Notes: a model not told the origin generated them from the sequence alone. DNA of 64,000 bases from Ceratodon purpureus (GCA_014871385.1 CM026433.1:7711930-7775929), one strand, 5' to 3'; counted from the stretch's first letter, positions 11,105 to 23,966 are shown. Numbers and translations are program-made.

Positions 11105-14100
11105 TTAGATGGCGTCTTCATCGTCATCCGAGTCGGTCCCTGAGTTAGTCCCTTCAAAGTGCTCCATAGCTTCGACGTCTTCGGAGCCTTCTTCTCTTTC
11201 TGAATCCGATTCTCCCCCGGAACTACTCTCCCTGTCGGAGCTGCTCCTAGAACTACCACTGTCGTCATCGCTGTCGGTGCTTGAGTCCTCTACTTCCTCC
11301 TCACTCGAGTCAGAACTGGACGATGCAGCGGAGTCATCATCTTCCGAACTCGACTCCAGCTTTATCCCCTTCCCCTTCCCCTTCCCCTTCCCCTTCCCCT
11401 TCCCCTTCTCCTTCCCCTTCCCCTTCCCTTTTCCCTTCACAGCTTCAGTTATGTCCCGCGCTACTTCCATTGCTTCATTCATCATCAAAGAGGTACTCCC
11501 TGTTTGCACTTTCTCCACGGCTGCTTGAATGCCATTCTCTTTTGCATACACCACCTCCTCCTCAGTTGGATTTCTGTCGAATTCGTCCAACTGCCATACA
11601 CGCGGACAGAGCGAATGAGTTTCACTGAAATAAATAAGATGATGACATGAGGTATCCAACTAACATGGCCGGGGCACAAATGGGGTGAGACCCGTATGTG
11701 CCATTTGAAATCAACTAAGCCTTAACGAACATGGTAAACTGCAACATGTCCTTCTCCTAAGCGGAATTCAGAGTTCAGCGGAAAGATGACTTACAAATAC
11801 ATTTACAAGGCCCTGGACTCCCCTCGGGCCTAACTTGTGTGTGAAGCCCTTCCTCCTGGTGCGCTCATTGGCAGCCACCTTGCATTTTTCAGACTTTGAC
11901 TGGTACTTCGGGTTAGAAAGTGAATCAAAAATTGCATTCCAAGAGTCTAAAGTTACCCCACCAGCCACAGGGACACTGTTTTTATGATGAGCCCTAGCAA
12001 AGCTTTTCCTCAACCTAACCCGCCTCTCCCTCATATTGGATCCTATCATATGCATAACATAGGTATCGTCCCAATCACCAGGATATAATTTTTTTAATCT
12101 AAGTTTAAATCTGACTTTGGTTAGTGGGTCCTGCTGGGACCAGTCCAAATGCCATGGGAAGGTATAAGCAGCTCTCTCAAATGCGAAATTCTTCATATGC
12201 TTCCAAAACTGACCAATAGGTTGGGCCGCGCTGTTTATTTCGCAAGGAGGCACATCTCTGATTACATCCCATGTCCCTAATGAAGAAGGATCCGAAAACA
12301 ATATGCTACCAGAAGGAGAAGAACAAGCAACCGGATTTGAAGAATCACTGGAAGCACCCCTACCCTTCCCACTTTTACCACGCACCTCTTTAATTTTCAT
12401 CGTGATAGGGATCTCCGACTTGCTCCTCTGACCTTTAGAACTCTCTCGTGGGCTCACAGTCGATTTCATTGTGAGTTTATTTTTCTGCTCCTGTAGCTCG
12501 TTCATTAGGGTCTCAATTTGGGCCAAAACCGCCAAGTCCGTGTTCCCCGCTACTTCAGTCGATTCCTTCCCCTTCTCTTTAGTGTTCTTTGACTTCTTCT
12601 TAGAATCCGTAGCTGGTTTCTTCTTGCCCTTGCAGCTGGATCTTTTACAACCCCCTTCTCCTGCTTTACATGAGCACTTGGACCTACTGGTTCGCTGTTT
12701 AGATCCATTCCCTCGCTCGAGAACCAGGTCCTTGCATAGCCCCTGCCCTCAAAAGTCAGAAGATGCGAATACAGTGAACAGTGATCTCAAAAAAGAAAAA
12801 GAACCAATCATATCAAAATGAATGCGCTTGTTAGATAATGCTTACATCTTTGTTTGCTTCTAGGAAAGCTGCTCGATCCGGCACGGGGAGAGTTTTTATC
12901 AAGGACCGCAACGTAGATTTGCAGACTAGGCTGCGCACCGTTTCCCCGGGAGGAGGGTTCAGTCGTGCCGCGATGCTCGGTGATATCTGTTTTGGTGCAG
13001 CATCTACATCGACGACAATTCTCTTAGTTGAGGGTTTTCTAGGGGGTCTAGATGCAGAGGGTAAAGAACTCTTCATAGGGGACTTAGGAAAAGGCTGAGG
13101 TTGGATACAGCAAGGGAAAACAGGGGAAGACGGTGACGGGGGAGAGGTAGGCGCTGGAGAAGGAGGCGGGGGAGAGGTAGGCTTTGGAGTAGGTGGCGGG
13201 GGAGAGGGAGGCTCTGGAGATGTGGCAGAGTTTTGCTGGCCGTTGCGGTCTCCTGTCCACCAACAACGGGATCATTGTCTGTGTCCGCCATTTGTTGACA
13301 TCCGAATTCGGTATCGAGTGTCCGTGCCACCGAGTTCTGTCGAGGTAGGGGATTTCCGCTGACTTCAGTACGTTTCTGTGGCACCGCAGAGTTAAGGGTC
13401 GTCGTCTGCAGGTCAGACTCTGCAACGCATGTCTCCTCGGGTAACTCCGAATCGACCATCTCCGGAAACCCAGGAAATTCATCCAGTGAGGTTAGTATAG
13501 GAGCAGAGGTACTAGGTCTTTCAGAACAAATCATACGAGGGTTTAGAGAGGTATGAGCAATAGTGATTGAGGTTGTGGCCGGACCCTCCTGTACTACACC
13601 TGAGATTACGTTTCCAGCAGCAGATTTTGCACCTCTATGACCCGACGAATCTAGGGTGAAGGAGGAAAGAGTACTTCTCTGGTGATCCTCGATTCCGGAC
13701 GGTGTCGACGTTAGTGGAGGCTTCGACCATGTTCGCGATATAAACTCCTCGCCTGCTGGTACTGTATTTTCACTGGGATGTACCTCTGTGTCAATGAGAG
13801 CGGTAGCGAAGGGATATCTCTGTGTTGTAGCTACTTCCCGGGGTGCTTCAGTGGGAACTTCTGTGGAAGTAGGGTTCGCGCCATCAGCCATTTTCGACGA
13901 CGGACCTGCTGCTGGATCAACCTGAAATTCGGACCTAGCTCTGGGGCATGGCGATGTGTTAAAATGAGACACTACTTCATTTCTGCTGTAAAGCTTTGAT
14001 GCGAGTAGAGTATCTACAATTTCCCTACCAGTTCCTCCAGCGTAGATTGGCCCCCCCTCCTGTAAATCACCTGCATCCAACTCGTTGTTATGTTCACCGT

Positions 14101-14833
14101 CTTCTTCGCCGGTCCTGTCTCCAGCTTCATTCCGTGCCATACGACCCCCTGCATTCCGATCGGCGAGGAGCACCGTGTCCCCTCGAGACCTAGAAGCCCG
14201 ACTGTTTGCTTTACCACTTCCCGTCCGTGAGACCCTGCCTGCGTTCTCGTCAGTGCGCTGCTCCGAGGGGGTGTGGGCTGTCTTTGTGGCCACTTGACTG
14301 CTTTCCGATATCCCAGCAGAACTTCGAGTTATACCACCCTGCACCTCTCCGTCATTGTCTGCAGCTCCAGATCGTGTTTTCTTGAGGCCCCTTTTCTTTT
14401 TGGCAGGCGATGTGATCACAAGCCGTATGTTGTGACTCAATGAGTTGATCTCCAAATTCAATTGGTCAGAGTCTTCCTTCGTAGCTGCGTCGAACTGCTC
14501 GACCAATGCGTTGGACTTGTGTCGCTTCTTCGGTGTGTGCGCTGCTGTTTCGGAAACATTTCGAGCGCGGCTCCTGGTGCTCGTGGCGCCTAGGGGAGTG
14601 TGGATCGCGGACACTAGTTTCTGTCTCCGGTGTGGTGAATCACCAGGCAGGGACTTCCGTTTCGACTCACTGAGGGCTGCTGGACCTTCTTCTTCTCTGA
14701 CTCGCTTTCGCCCTTTTCTTCCAGACCCGCTCCTTGCAGATTCAGGTCTTCTTCTTCTCCCGTCGACGGATTCCACTGTTTCTCTCTCATCGTCAACGCC
14801 ACCTTCTTTATCGCGTCGGCTCCTCTTGGGCAT
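11105..14833 (-). CDS. TnpA-like CACTA protein (plant Ptta/En/Spm Transposase_24 type)
   Basis: My model runs on the minus strand: 14833 to about 13250, about 13250 to 12846, 12742-11795, and 11590-11105, about 1140 residues. The N-terminal 500 residues are basic then low-complexity. A proline-rich stretch follows, then a cysteine cluster (KCSC, GGCKRSSC, about 12676-12635), a short coiled-coil-like piece, and the Transposase_24-like core with MRERRVRLRKSF and SEKCKVAANERTRRKG. The last exon has a Lys-Gly run and an acidic serine tail. Introns 12845-12743 and 11794-11591 keep phase. Between about 13270 and 13230 the frame changes without an obvious intron: either an unusual splice or a one-base shift. 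Proteins of this type bind the subterminal repeats and assist the transposase. The start is the ATG before PKRSRR. Confidence 0.75.
11365..11438. repeat. hexameric (CCCCTT)n microsatellite inside the TnpA-like gene
   Basis: About twelve copies of CCCCTT with a few substitutions. On the minus strand they encode an alternating Lys-Gly tract in the last exon of the TnpA-like gene. The hexamer length preserves frame when copy number changes. Confidence 0.9.
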
Positions 14834-14905
14834 TGTAGACGACTTCCCTTGCGCCCCCCCCCAGATCCTAGAGAAGAGCACAAGGGTTAGTCTGCGTGCT
14901 TTCAT

Positions 14906-16183
14906 TAGGTCGACTCTGACATATCACATATCGTATACTCTAACCTCTTACGACAAAGACGAAAATTTGGAATTGGAACATCAAGCTGACAACGTCGGAT
15001 ATTTCTGTATTCAGGTTTAAAGGGATTCGAGGGTTACCACAATCTGAAGCGACACGGCCGTGACTTAAAAGCCAACTTACAAGTAAGTCCGAATTGTCTG
15101 GACGATGGACATGGCGAACAGAACACAGGTCAGTAACTTCCTAAACAATTTGGTTTCTGTGATTCTATGTATCGAAGGGCTCACTACATTCGCAACAATG
15201 TACTAATTAGAATACTTGGGTTCTTATTTTGATCGACTAACTTCTTTACAGATAACAACGAAAAAAGACAAATGGAAATTGCAACCCCCACAAACTGAAA
15301 TCAGTGATCTGCAGGGTGAAATGAGCTGACCTGAGCTGAGCGTATGTCACTGAAGTTGCTGGCGCTGAACAAGACTGCACACGGTGACAACAGAAAACAC
15401 AACTAGATAGGGAAGAGGATAAAACGAGAAATGCGACTGAGGGAAGTGTGTACGCAGCGGACCCTATAGAGCTCAGAGAAGGCAGGAGATGGAAAAGTAG
15501 GAGCGCATTCTTCACATACTACAAACTCTGGAGAAAATGTGATCACGCTCCTCGACAAAGACGGCGCATGAACTACTGTCGCAGCTACCTGAACTCAGTT
15601 CTCTCGGGACCGGTGAAAGTGAAGTGCGAGAACGGGGGGCTCTTCACGAATCGATCGGAAAACAAAGCCAGGTACTTAAACCCTAACCATAAATGTCTTT
15701 TTTTTTTGGCAGTATGTTCCTCATATGTACATTTGGAAGAGCCCAAAGATCCAGGGATTTGCTGACAGTTTCCGTCCTTGTCGTAAATCCGTTAGTCAAC
15801 GGCTTATACGGATGTAGATTTTCAGGGGATTAAAATGTACATACACGAAACTAACATGCAAATGAACTTTCTAATAGTTCGGATGTGAGTTTATGTGGCA
15901 TATGTTACGCCGTACGTACATTCGTCGATGTACTTTATGACGGTTTCGAGTCTTATCTGGTTCCAAAAGCGAGTAACGGCGGGAGGGGGCGGTGATATGG
16001 AATTCGCAATAAAATTAAATTACCATTACATTTAAACTAATTCAGTTAGTTCTTTAAATGAGTTTCAGAATTGAAGTGAATGGTGTAAAACTTGACGATT
16101 TCTTAGCTAGAGTTCCATGGGCATATTAAGGAATGGTACACCTGAAATTGTTATTTGTGATTTCAACAGCAGAATCAGAAACC
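14906..16183. promoter_or_regulatory. divergent intergenic region between the two CACTA transposition genes
   Basis: About 1.3 kb separates the two opposing start codons. It must contain both promoters and any untranslated exons. Short open frames on either strand show no motif. A 3' splice-like TTTCAACAG precedes the transposase ATG at 16184, so a non-coding leader exon may lie in this interval. Confidence 0.5.
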
Positions 16184-19100
16184 ATGAGGACACACCGACC
16201 AGTGGAAGTTTCTAATGTTGTCCCAGTAAGAGAATTATTCGAAGTGAGAGGAGAAGAAGAAGATGTTCAACCAGTACAGCAACGGTGTAAAAGACGGAGA
16301 ACCAATATCCCAAGGAATGACCCGAACAGTGCACCACAATACAGAGTCTATTGTCCCTGTCGAAGGTGTGATTTGAAATCGAAGCCAACTTTGAGACTAC
16401 TTCGGATTTGCGACGAACACATAGCTCTTCACGGTGTTGGTGTAAAGTGGAAGGTAAGACATTCGCCGGTCCTGTTCACATGCCTTAATTGATTTTATTT
16501 TGCAAAATTGAAACATGATGTCATTCTCGTCTTCCCTAGTGGAAGTACTCACCCTTCTGTAATTAATTGAAAAAATAATAAGATGGCTGTGCTCTTATTA
16601 CTCTCCTGTCCTCACCTCCTAGAAACTGTCTAATCACTGTTCATTAATCAGAATTTAATTACCGCTGAAATTAAAATACATTGAGGTCAAATCGAGGGCA
16701 CACTAACGACTTGGAACAGTAACAGCTGCAGTAATGAACTCGTGGTTTGGTACTTCCTTACATTTAAAGGGTCTCCAATAATTATCATGTATATTAGATG
16801 TTATCATTTCTGTATTATAATGCACCGTCGACCATATTAATTTCAGAGTAGATGCATGAGGTAATTATACAGGTGTCGAGATAGAAGTGGTAGTGCAGCA
16901 GTGAATCGTTCTTAAATGTAACGTACCCAATCTTTTCTGAATCAGTATTTACGCCATACTTGATATATATATTTATCGTTTTGGAAAAAATGAGATGTAA
17001 AACGTTGGTAAAATTTATGATCGACTTACGAGGTTCAGGGCGTACTGTTCTTAAATGGTTAGTCTTACATACACAAAGTGAATTTCCCTCAATTTCAACT
17101 AAAGAAATTTGAATTCATTTGTTTCCATGGCCATGTACTGCTAAAACGTGGACTCTGCGCTTTGGGTTTAGCTAATTACGTTTTATTTTCAATCAGCCTG
17201 TGTATGACTCTCAGATGGAAGGAATCAGAGGACGCGGTGCACCGGGCGCGTTAAATGAAGGCGTTCCAACTGGTAATCCAAGTATTCCACGTGGCTTAGT
17301 TCAGGAAGAAGCTCAAGGTGTTGATGAAATCCAGGAAGCAGCATGGGTAGACGACCTCACATTCGAGGATATGATGGCCCACCACGGTGCAAGAGATCCA
17401 GCGGTCATCAGGGTACAGTCATCCGCAGGCCCTGATGCAGATATGACTTTCTTAGAAAAGGAAGACTCCACTAAATTGTACGATGGCGCAGCATCAAGTA
17501 GGTTGAAGATTATAGTTGAGTTTCTGAACCTCCAAGCCCGGCATGGATGGTCAAATCTAGCGATGGACGACATTTTTTCTACAATCTCTGATCTAGTCAT
17601 TGCTCCCCATCTTAACTCTAAAATGCGTCACAGTAGACAGGAAGCTAGGAAAGTTATCTCTGACGTTGGCTTGGACTACCAAGTAATACATGCTTGCCCC
17701 TGTGACAAAACCCTTTATTTTGGGACTCTGCAGAATGCAACATTCTGCCCTAAGTGCAAAATTTCACGGTATGGGAACACCACAGTAAAGAAGACTGTGC
17801 CCCGCAAGGTATGAATTCCTTTTTTCAGTAACGTATCATTTGCCAAGGTTTTTCAGCACATACTGACTGACACTCATATGATTGTAGTATTTACTATCAT
17901 TTATCTCGTGTCAGAAAATGTTTTTTTTCCCAGTCATTCCAAGACTCCTTGCTCACCTCCGGAGCATGGAACTGGCACCCTTGATGTCTTGGCACGCCGA
18001 TAATATGAGCAGGGATGATATAATGAGAGTTCCTGCAGACAGTGGGGCATGGCGACAGATTTTGGAGAACCCTAAATTCTCATGTATGGCGGAGGAGCCT
18101 CGGAACGCATGGCTAGGCTGTGCTATGGACGGGGTGAACCCATACTCCAACAACTCAGCGAGTCATTCCACTTGGCCGATTATGTTAGTTCTGTACAACT
18201 TGCCTCCATGGCTATCAATCCAAAATCGACACATCATGTTGTCAGCAATTGTACCCGGTAAGCTGAACCCAAAAATTTTTGTTTGACTCACTCGAAAGTT
18301 CTCCATAATAGATGGACATTTTATTTATTATGGAAATTTAGAAATTGCAATCCATATTGCAGGGAAGAAGAAAGTGAAAGACATGAATACATATCTCCAG
18401 CCCATGATAGCTGAATTGCGAACTCTATGGGACTCTGGAGTTGATGCTGTAGATGTTTCTGCCCCACATGACAAGAGACATTTTAAGTTGAAAGGCATGC
18501 TATTGTGGACAATGCATGATTTTCCGGGGTACGGGGTATGCTCATCACTCCAAACCCAGGGACATCACGCTTGTCCCCCTTGCGGTCCCGATCAGCTGGA
18601 ATCACACCAATCCAGAGCGCTTAAGAAAGTTATTTATTTGGGGCATAGAAAGTACCTACCATACGGGCACAGACTACGCCACCCACATCATGATAGAGCT
18701 TATGGCAAGAGGAGGGCTCGTCGACCACCTGTTTGGACAACTGTGGAATATTGGAGGAGGAGATGGCGTCTTGTTAAGAGCAAAGAGATTACCATCAAAC
18801 AGGCTGGTGTAAAAGCAAAGTCAATTTTCCACAAACTGCCTTATTACAAGGTAAGCAGTTTTGTTTTAGAAAATTTTCATTTATTCTGCAACATAACTAA
18901 CGAATTGTACATATGGGTAAGGTATTTTCCTGTTTTAAATTATCATTTCCGTGGTTGATAGTATTTCGACAGTGAGCTATGGTCAACTGAAGAATCTATT
19001 ACTAACCGTAAATGGTAGGTCAGTTTGATTAAGTCACAGACAGTTTTGAATTTTTTTTATTTTCCATGTAGTTGGTTGACATTTTACTCCAGTTCTCATA

Positions 19101-22100
19101 ATCAAATAATTCGAATCTATGCATATTTTCTGATTTCGATTTATTTCTATTATTCTTAATTTTATCCTTTTTATTTTTCCCACTCATTCATAATATTTAT
19201 TCCTTTTTTTTAAGCCAATTTGGAAATGACCGGATACCTTGAACTCATATCAAGGACTTCCTTACCAAAAGTAATGAACACTGTATTCTTTATTTTCAGT
19301 ACATTTTATTGTACGTCTATTTTTATTGTAAGTTTATTGTTACCACTATTTCAAATAATAGAACGATGGAGCCATTTTCTATTTTTTCAATGTATAGGAC
19401 AATACCATTTTTTTTAATTTCTGTCAATACATTTCAGAATGTCGAGTTCTTGGATTTCCAACACTTTGTCGGAATTCACAGTACTGTTATAAATGAACTC
19501 AGACTTTGTTTAACCTCATTAATTTAATAAAGAGGGATGTGGTCTGCACTTTCCAGGTACCGAGGGACTGGTTTTCATATGGAGGGAGTAATCGTATGAA
19601 ATTTGAAGATAAAATAACATAACATTTACACCGTTATTTGGCTTCAGAGAATATACAATTTGTTCATTTAAAAAATTAGTATACCGTATTTTGAATTTCG
19701 TCTTGTTCTTTAGTGATACTAATAATTCTCACAGTCTTTATATTTTCCTTTATTATTCTTCATTTTATTATTTTTTTGTATAATTTTTTTTCTTTTAATT
19801 TTTTTAATCACCTTTATAATTTTTTTTTAACCTTTCATGGTTCGACATTGTGGCAACCGCCCAGCGGTTGGGACAATGTAAACCGTGACGTTTCAACTCC
19901 TGTAGAGAGGTCCCTGTTACGAATGCACAGTGGCCAGTTCTACACCGGAATCTTTAAGGTCAACCTGGATGGTATATGTCATGTTCAGCTTTATTTATAT
20001 TATATCCAGTCTAAGACATTGTTCAACTAACCATAGAAGGAGAGTTTCTTAAGATATCAATGAAGGTAAATACGTTTGCTTTGTAAGAACATGCTTATGT
20101 CAAAGAAGGATTTGTCTTATGTTTATGAATTCCCAGATGTTGGGTCTTAATCAGTTCCCAATTTACTATATGTCTGCATTCTGCACTGCTATGCCTCTTA
20201 CTGCAGTGATTTTATTAAAATACTCTGAAATTGGACTCTTGCAGGACCTACCTATTCCACACTTATTGGATCCTATGCATATAGAGAAAAATGTGTGCGC
20301 TGCGCTTTTCAAGACCTTTTCAAATTGCAAGGGCACCAAGGCAGACAGCATTGGCGTTAGAAATGCTTTCAAAGAATTGGGAATACGACCCGATTTGCAT
20401 GCAGAGGAGGATGGCCGGGATAGCAAGGGAAATGTAAAGTACAAGTATGCGAGGGCCCCTTGGATCTGGACCACCGAAGAGTACAACTCAGTCATTGAGT
20501 CTATCACCTCTACTAGAACTCCCACGGGGTATGGTTCTTCCTTCTCATCAAAGTTTAGTGATCAAAAGATTGTTGGTATGAAAACCCACGATTATCATAA
20601 TCTTTTGCACGACCTACTTCCTATTGCCATAAGGGGCACTTTAACAAAAGAAATACGAGACATTGTATATCGATTGGGTTCTTTATTCAAGTGGATTTGT
20701 TCGAAAGAAATCAAGAAATCTGAGATTATCTTCAAAAAGGTAGAAGCAGCAGAAATATTATGTTTGATGGAATTGCATTTACCGCCCTCAATCTTCGATA
20801 TTCAGTTCCACTTGATAGTTCACCTCGTAGAGGAAGTAGAACTTGCGGGTCCTGTCTCAGCTAGGTGGATGTACTTTCTAGAGAGGTATATGAAAACGTT
20901 GAAAGGGTTTGTGAGGCAAAAGGCCCGTCCAGAGGGCAGCATGGCTGAAGGGTATATTGTGTCTGAGGCTATGTTCTACATCACTGAGTATGTGCAACGG
21001 CTCTACCCTAAAGCACCCCGATTATGGGAATCTGAGGAGGATGTGCGTCTCTCTGGAATTGTTTTACCCAAAATGAAGACTGAACAGATACTGAAACCTG
21101 TCCTGAGAGAACAAGTGCATAACTTCCTCCTAAAAAACTCTCCAGCATTTGAGAAATGGCGCACCAGGTGAAGTTTGTATTCTTTGTCTAATTTATATTA
21201 TTCAATCAGTGAGTTTCCACCTACTATGTACTTTCTTGAAATGAAAGATATATTTTTAAAACAGCATTGGCTAACAAAGTGTATTTTCCCATACTGTCGT
21301 ACAGATATAGCGCAGCGAAATCAGGAAATCCTAGTTTACCTAGTCTGAAGGAGTGGGCTCTACCGGCACTGCAAGCTGCTCAAAGAGAAGGGGAAGAAAT
21401 ATCTTCAATGGAAATTGACATTGCAATTGGACCTAGAGTGAAGGCAGAATTCTTCTCTGCCATGTGGGCGTATGGACGACATTTCCGAATTATGGAAAGG
21501 GACATGAACAAGAAAAGTACGTTTGATTGTGGCATTTCCTCGATGTACGACGAGGATGGAGAAGGGACGGAATACCTTGGTTATGTTGATAATATAATTC
21601 AAGTCCAATTTGAGAGCTTTGACACAGTACTAATCAAGGGAAAATGGTATAACTCCATTATACGGCGAGGGGCAGGGGGGACTTTGGTCGAGGATGAATG
21701 TGGGGTAGTTCGCATAAAGGCAGGGAGGTTCATGTCAGAATCAGCAAGTACAGACGAACCCCTTGTATTTCCGAAAGATGTTGCTCAGGTATTTTATGTG
21801 GATGATACCATTAACCGTGGATGGAAATTAGTAGTCCATGTTAATACCAGATCGAAACGAGTTTTTTACAGCCGTTCTCGAGAATCAGGTGGATCATCCG
21901 ATGGAGAGGATGCGTATGACACTTTCTCGGAAGAGGAACGAGGCCCTCAACATCGAGGCGATACACTAATTGCCGTGGAGGCAGACGATGTGGCTGGAGA
22001 AGACGGTGAGGACGTCGACGAGGAGAGCGGTAGGGATTCGACGGGGGAAGAGGAGGACAGTTCGGAAGGGGACAGCGACTCCGTCGATTCGGAAGGGGAC

Positions 22101-22214
22101 GAAGGTCGGCGTCTTCGGAGACTGCAAGCTCGTCTTGGATTGCGTGATTTGGAGGCCCACGAGATCGAAGAACTCGAGAGCGACGGTGACTTTGAGAACG
22201 GAAGTGAGTTGTGA
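16184..22214 (+). CDS. CACTA transposase (TnpD/Tnp2 family), six exons, intact
   Basis: Exons 16184-16453, 17197-17808, 17915-18257, 18363-18850, 20245-21167 and 21305-22214 all use GT-AG borders and keep phase, giving about 1181 residues. The N-terminus has the CPCRRC zinc-binding motif typical of Tnp2 proteins. The Tnp2 core follows: FFPVIPRL, CAMDGVNPYSNN with candidate catalytic D366, LWTMHDFPGYG, and PHLLDPMHIEKNVC with candidate D580. Next come a DUF4218-like region (MKTHDYHNLLHDLLPIAIRG, ARWMYFLERYMK) and a DUF4216-like region (YVDNIIQVQF, VFYVDDT), ending in an acidic tail. It cuts and moves the element by binding its ends in the nucleus. The 1.4-kb intron 18851-20244 is AT-rich and empty. 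I saw no stop or frameshift. The start at 16184 is the first good ATG; an upstream exon is possible. Confidence 0.93.
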
Positions 22215-22630
22215 CATATCTCAGCAGTGCCCACTAATTAAGCAAGCAGGTTCGCTTTTCCAATTCCGCCTCTGTAATATCTTTCGTTATGAGTAAGTGG
22301 TCAGCTGCGGTCTCTCTGTTTTGAGGTATCAACTCCCTGGTACTCTCCTAGGTCTAAACCCTAGAAGCTATGTACTGCTGTCGTATTTGTATTGAGAGGT
22401 TAGTATGTGTAATATTGTGATGTGTTCTTGACCTCCTCTAATCATACACGTCTAAATAGATGGCATGAGGTTTCTTTAAATTCCAGGGTCTCCTTCCAAC
22501 TCGCTAAAATTGAAAGATTGGTACTGAACCTGGGGTGTACAGTTAGGATTTTGTCATGTTCGTCTCGGAACAACCCCGTTTCGCTGTTTTGTACTAACCA
22601 CTGCTGTTTACTGGTCTCACACAGTCCAGG

Positions 22631-23349
22631 ATGGGTGGAAACAGAGAAGAATGTCGGAAACATAAACGGAGGAAGAGAAGGGATTTACGGTTGACATTTA
22701 AAGAAAGGGCTGATGAGCTCACGAGAGGTTGCGACATGCTCCTGCAAGACCTAGAAGACCTAGAGGCTGAGTTCTACAATTTCTGGCGTTCAATCCGTCC
22801 CTTTATGGAAGTTACAATTTTTTTGGCACCTCCCATCCATTCCATGTAAGACCCCGTACAGATTTTTTGCAGTCGTCCTTGTAATTAATGAGTTCACAAT
22901 GCCGACCATCTAGCCTTCACGACTAATTATGCTTCTATTCAGAAACCCGGACTCTCAGGCCATTGCTTCATTAACTCTTCGGAGACTGCTCATGGAAGTG
23001 AAGTGTCTTGGAGCACAGTCTGATGCTACTCTGGATTACACAACTACGCATGTCGTAACTTTTAGACCAAGCTGGACAAACCTCGACCCTAAGAACATTC
23101 TGCGGAGGTGAGGATTTTTGGGAATACAGATCTCTACTTCGATTTTTATGTTGCTACATATGTTCGGTGGACCACTAACATCTCATTCTTGTATGCAGTT
23201 TGGGAGATATAGAGGTTCAACGTATTGTAACTCTGAGCCCCTTCTGGCATCCTAAAGGAGAGAGTATCAAAGTAGTGTATCATGATTGGTTAGTTGATTC
23301 CTTTGCTGCTGAGAGGTTGCTTTCGGTGCAGCCGTACTTGGCAATGTAG
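22631..23349 (+). CDS. BRCT-domain protein carried inside the CACTA element (three exons)
   Basis: Exons 22631-22845, 22943-23107 and 23199-23349 splice in phase (2, 2) at GT-AG sites to give 176 residues. A basic nuclear-signal-like stretch RKHKRRKRRD lies at residues 9-18, then an acidic helical linker. Residues about 58-176 look like one BRCT domain: strand VTIFLAPP, helix LTLRRLLMEV, CLGAQ, strand TTHVV, and the hallmark tryptophan in VVYHDWLVDSF followed by LLSVQPYL. The layout reminds me of the C-terminal BRCT of DNA ligase IV, but this is recall, not a search. It lies 417 bases after the transposase stop, same strand, inside the right terminus. It may be a captured host gene, or alternative 3' exons of the transposase transcript; the frames I tried for joining to that transcript hit stops quickly. 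BRCT domains bind phosphoproteins or pair with other BRCTs in DNA repair. Confidence 0.72.
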
Positions 23350-23966
23350 TCACGATCCATATGAATAAGAAATCAAAAAAATTCAATAAATTTCGAAAAA
23401 GAAATAGCAGTGATCTCAAAAAATTTCAATTGAAAATATAAGTAAACTGTGTGGAATTCATCTCTGCTTGAAAAGACCGTGTTATCAGAGCACTGGGAAG
23501 ATCTATCTGATCCGATATTACTTTTCCTGGATTTAACTTTACAATGCTGCTTAGATCTAGGTAATACAATTAGAAATTCACAGAACATACTGTTATGGTC
23601 GATAATGTTAAACACATTCATCACTCTTACGTTAGTTACCCAGAATGTTAAAAAAAATTAATGTAAAAAACTGTCGAAAGTGTAGATGGTGTAGGCAAAA
23701 CGAGGCCCAATAAAAAAAAAACAACTTCCGCCCGGTGTAAATATGGCTGAAGCTTTTCCGGATCTGGGTTATTCTATTCAGACCGTGTCAGAAGTAATAT
23801 TCCCAAGACACATCTCCTCAAGGGAACTCCCATGGGAACGCCAAACGTAGCTTCGCCATGACACCGTGCCCAAATCTGCTGGCGAGACAGCTTTCACACA
23901 AAAACGTAGTTTTTTTCATAAACGTAGCTTATTAGACGTAGCTTCTGCACAGAGATCCTAGTAGTG

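Larger units (their letters stand above)
10131..23966. mobile_element. CACTA (En/Spm) DNA transposon, apparently complete, 13.8 kb
   Basis: The left terminus CACTACTAGGAATTTG and the reverse complement of the right terminus CACTACTAGGATCTCT share their first 11 bases. They are flanked by matching TCT. Copies of ACGTAGC in either orientation lie near both ends (10213, 10276, 23845, 23904, 23922, 23936), fitting the subterminal repeats to which TnpA-type proteins bind. The element holds three genes: a TnpA-like gene (minus), the Tnp2 transposase (plus), and a BRCT-domain gene (plus). The two transposition genes diverge from a shared 1.3-kb region, whereas in maize En/Spm they come from one transcript. 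The transposase frame is intact, so the insertion seems recent and may be active. Confidence 0.95.

Noticed and set aside
11109-11528. Plus-strand frames rich in Pro, Phe and Ser over the TnpA-like gene
   Set aside because: They are translations of the CCCCTT repeat and of the complement of the acidic serine tail; the minus strand carries the recognisable protein.
18851-20244. Possible extra exons in the long transposase intron
   Set aside because: Direct joining of 18850 to 20245 reproduces the continuous LPYYK-DLPIPHLLDPMH sequence expected for Tnp2; extra pieces would interrupt it.
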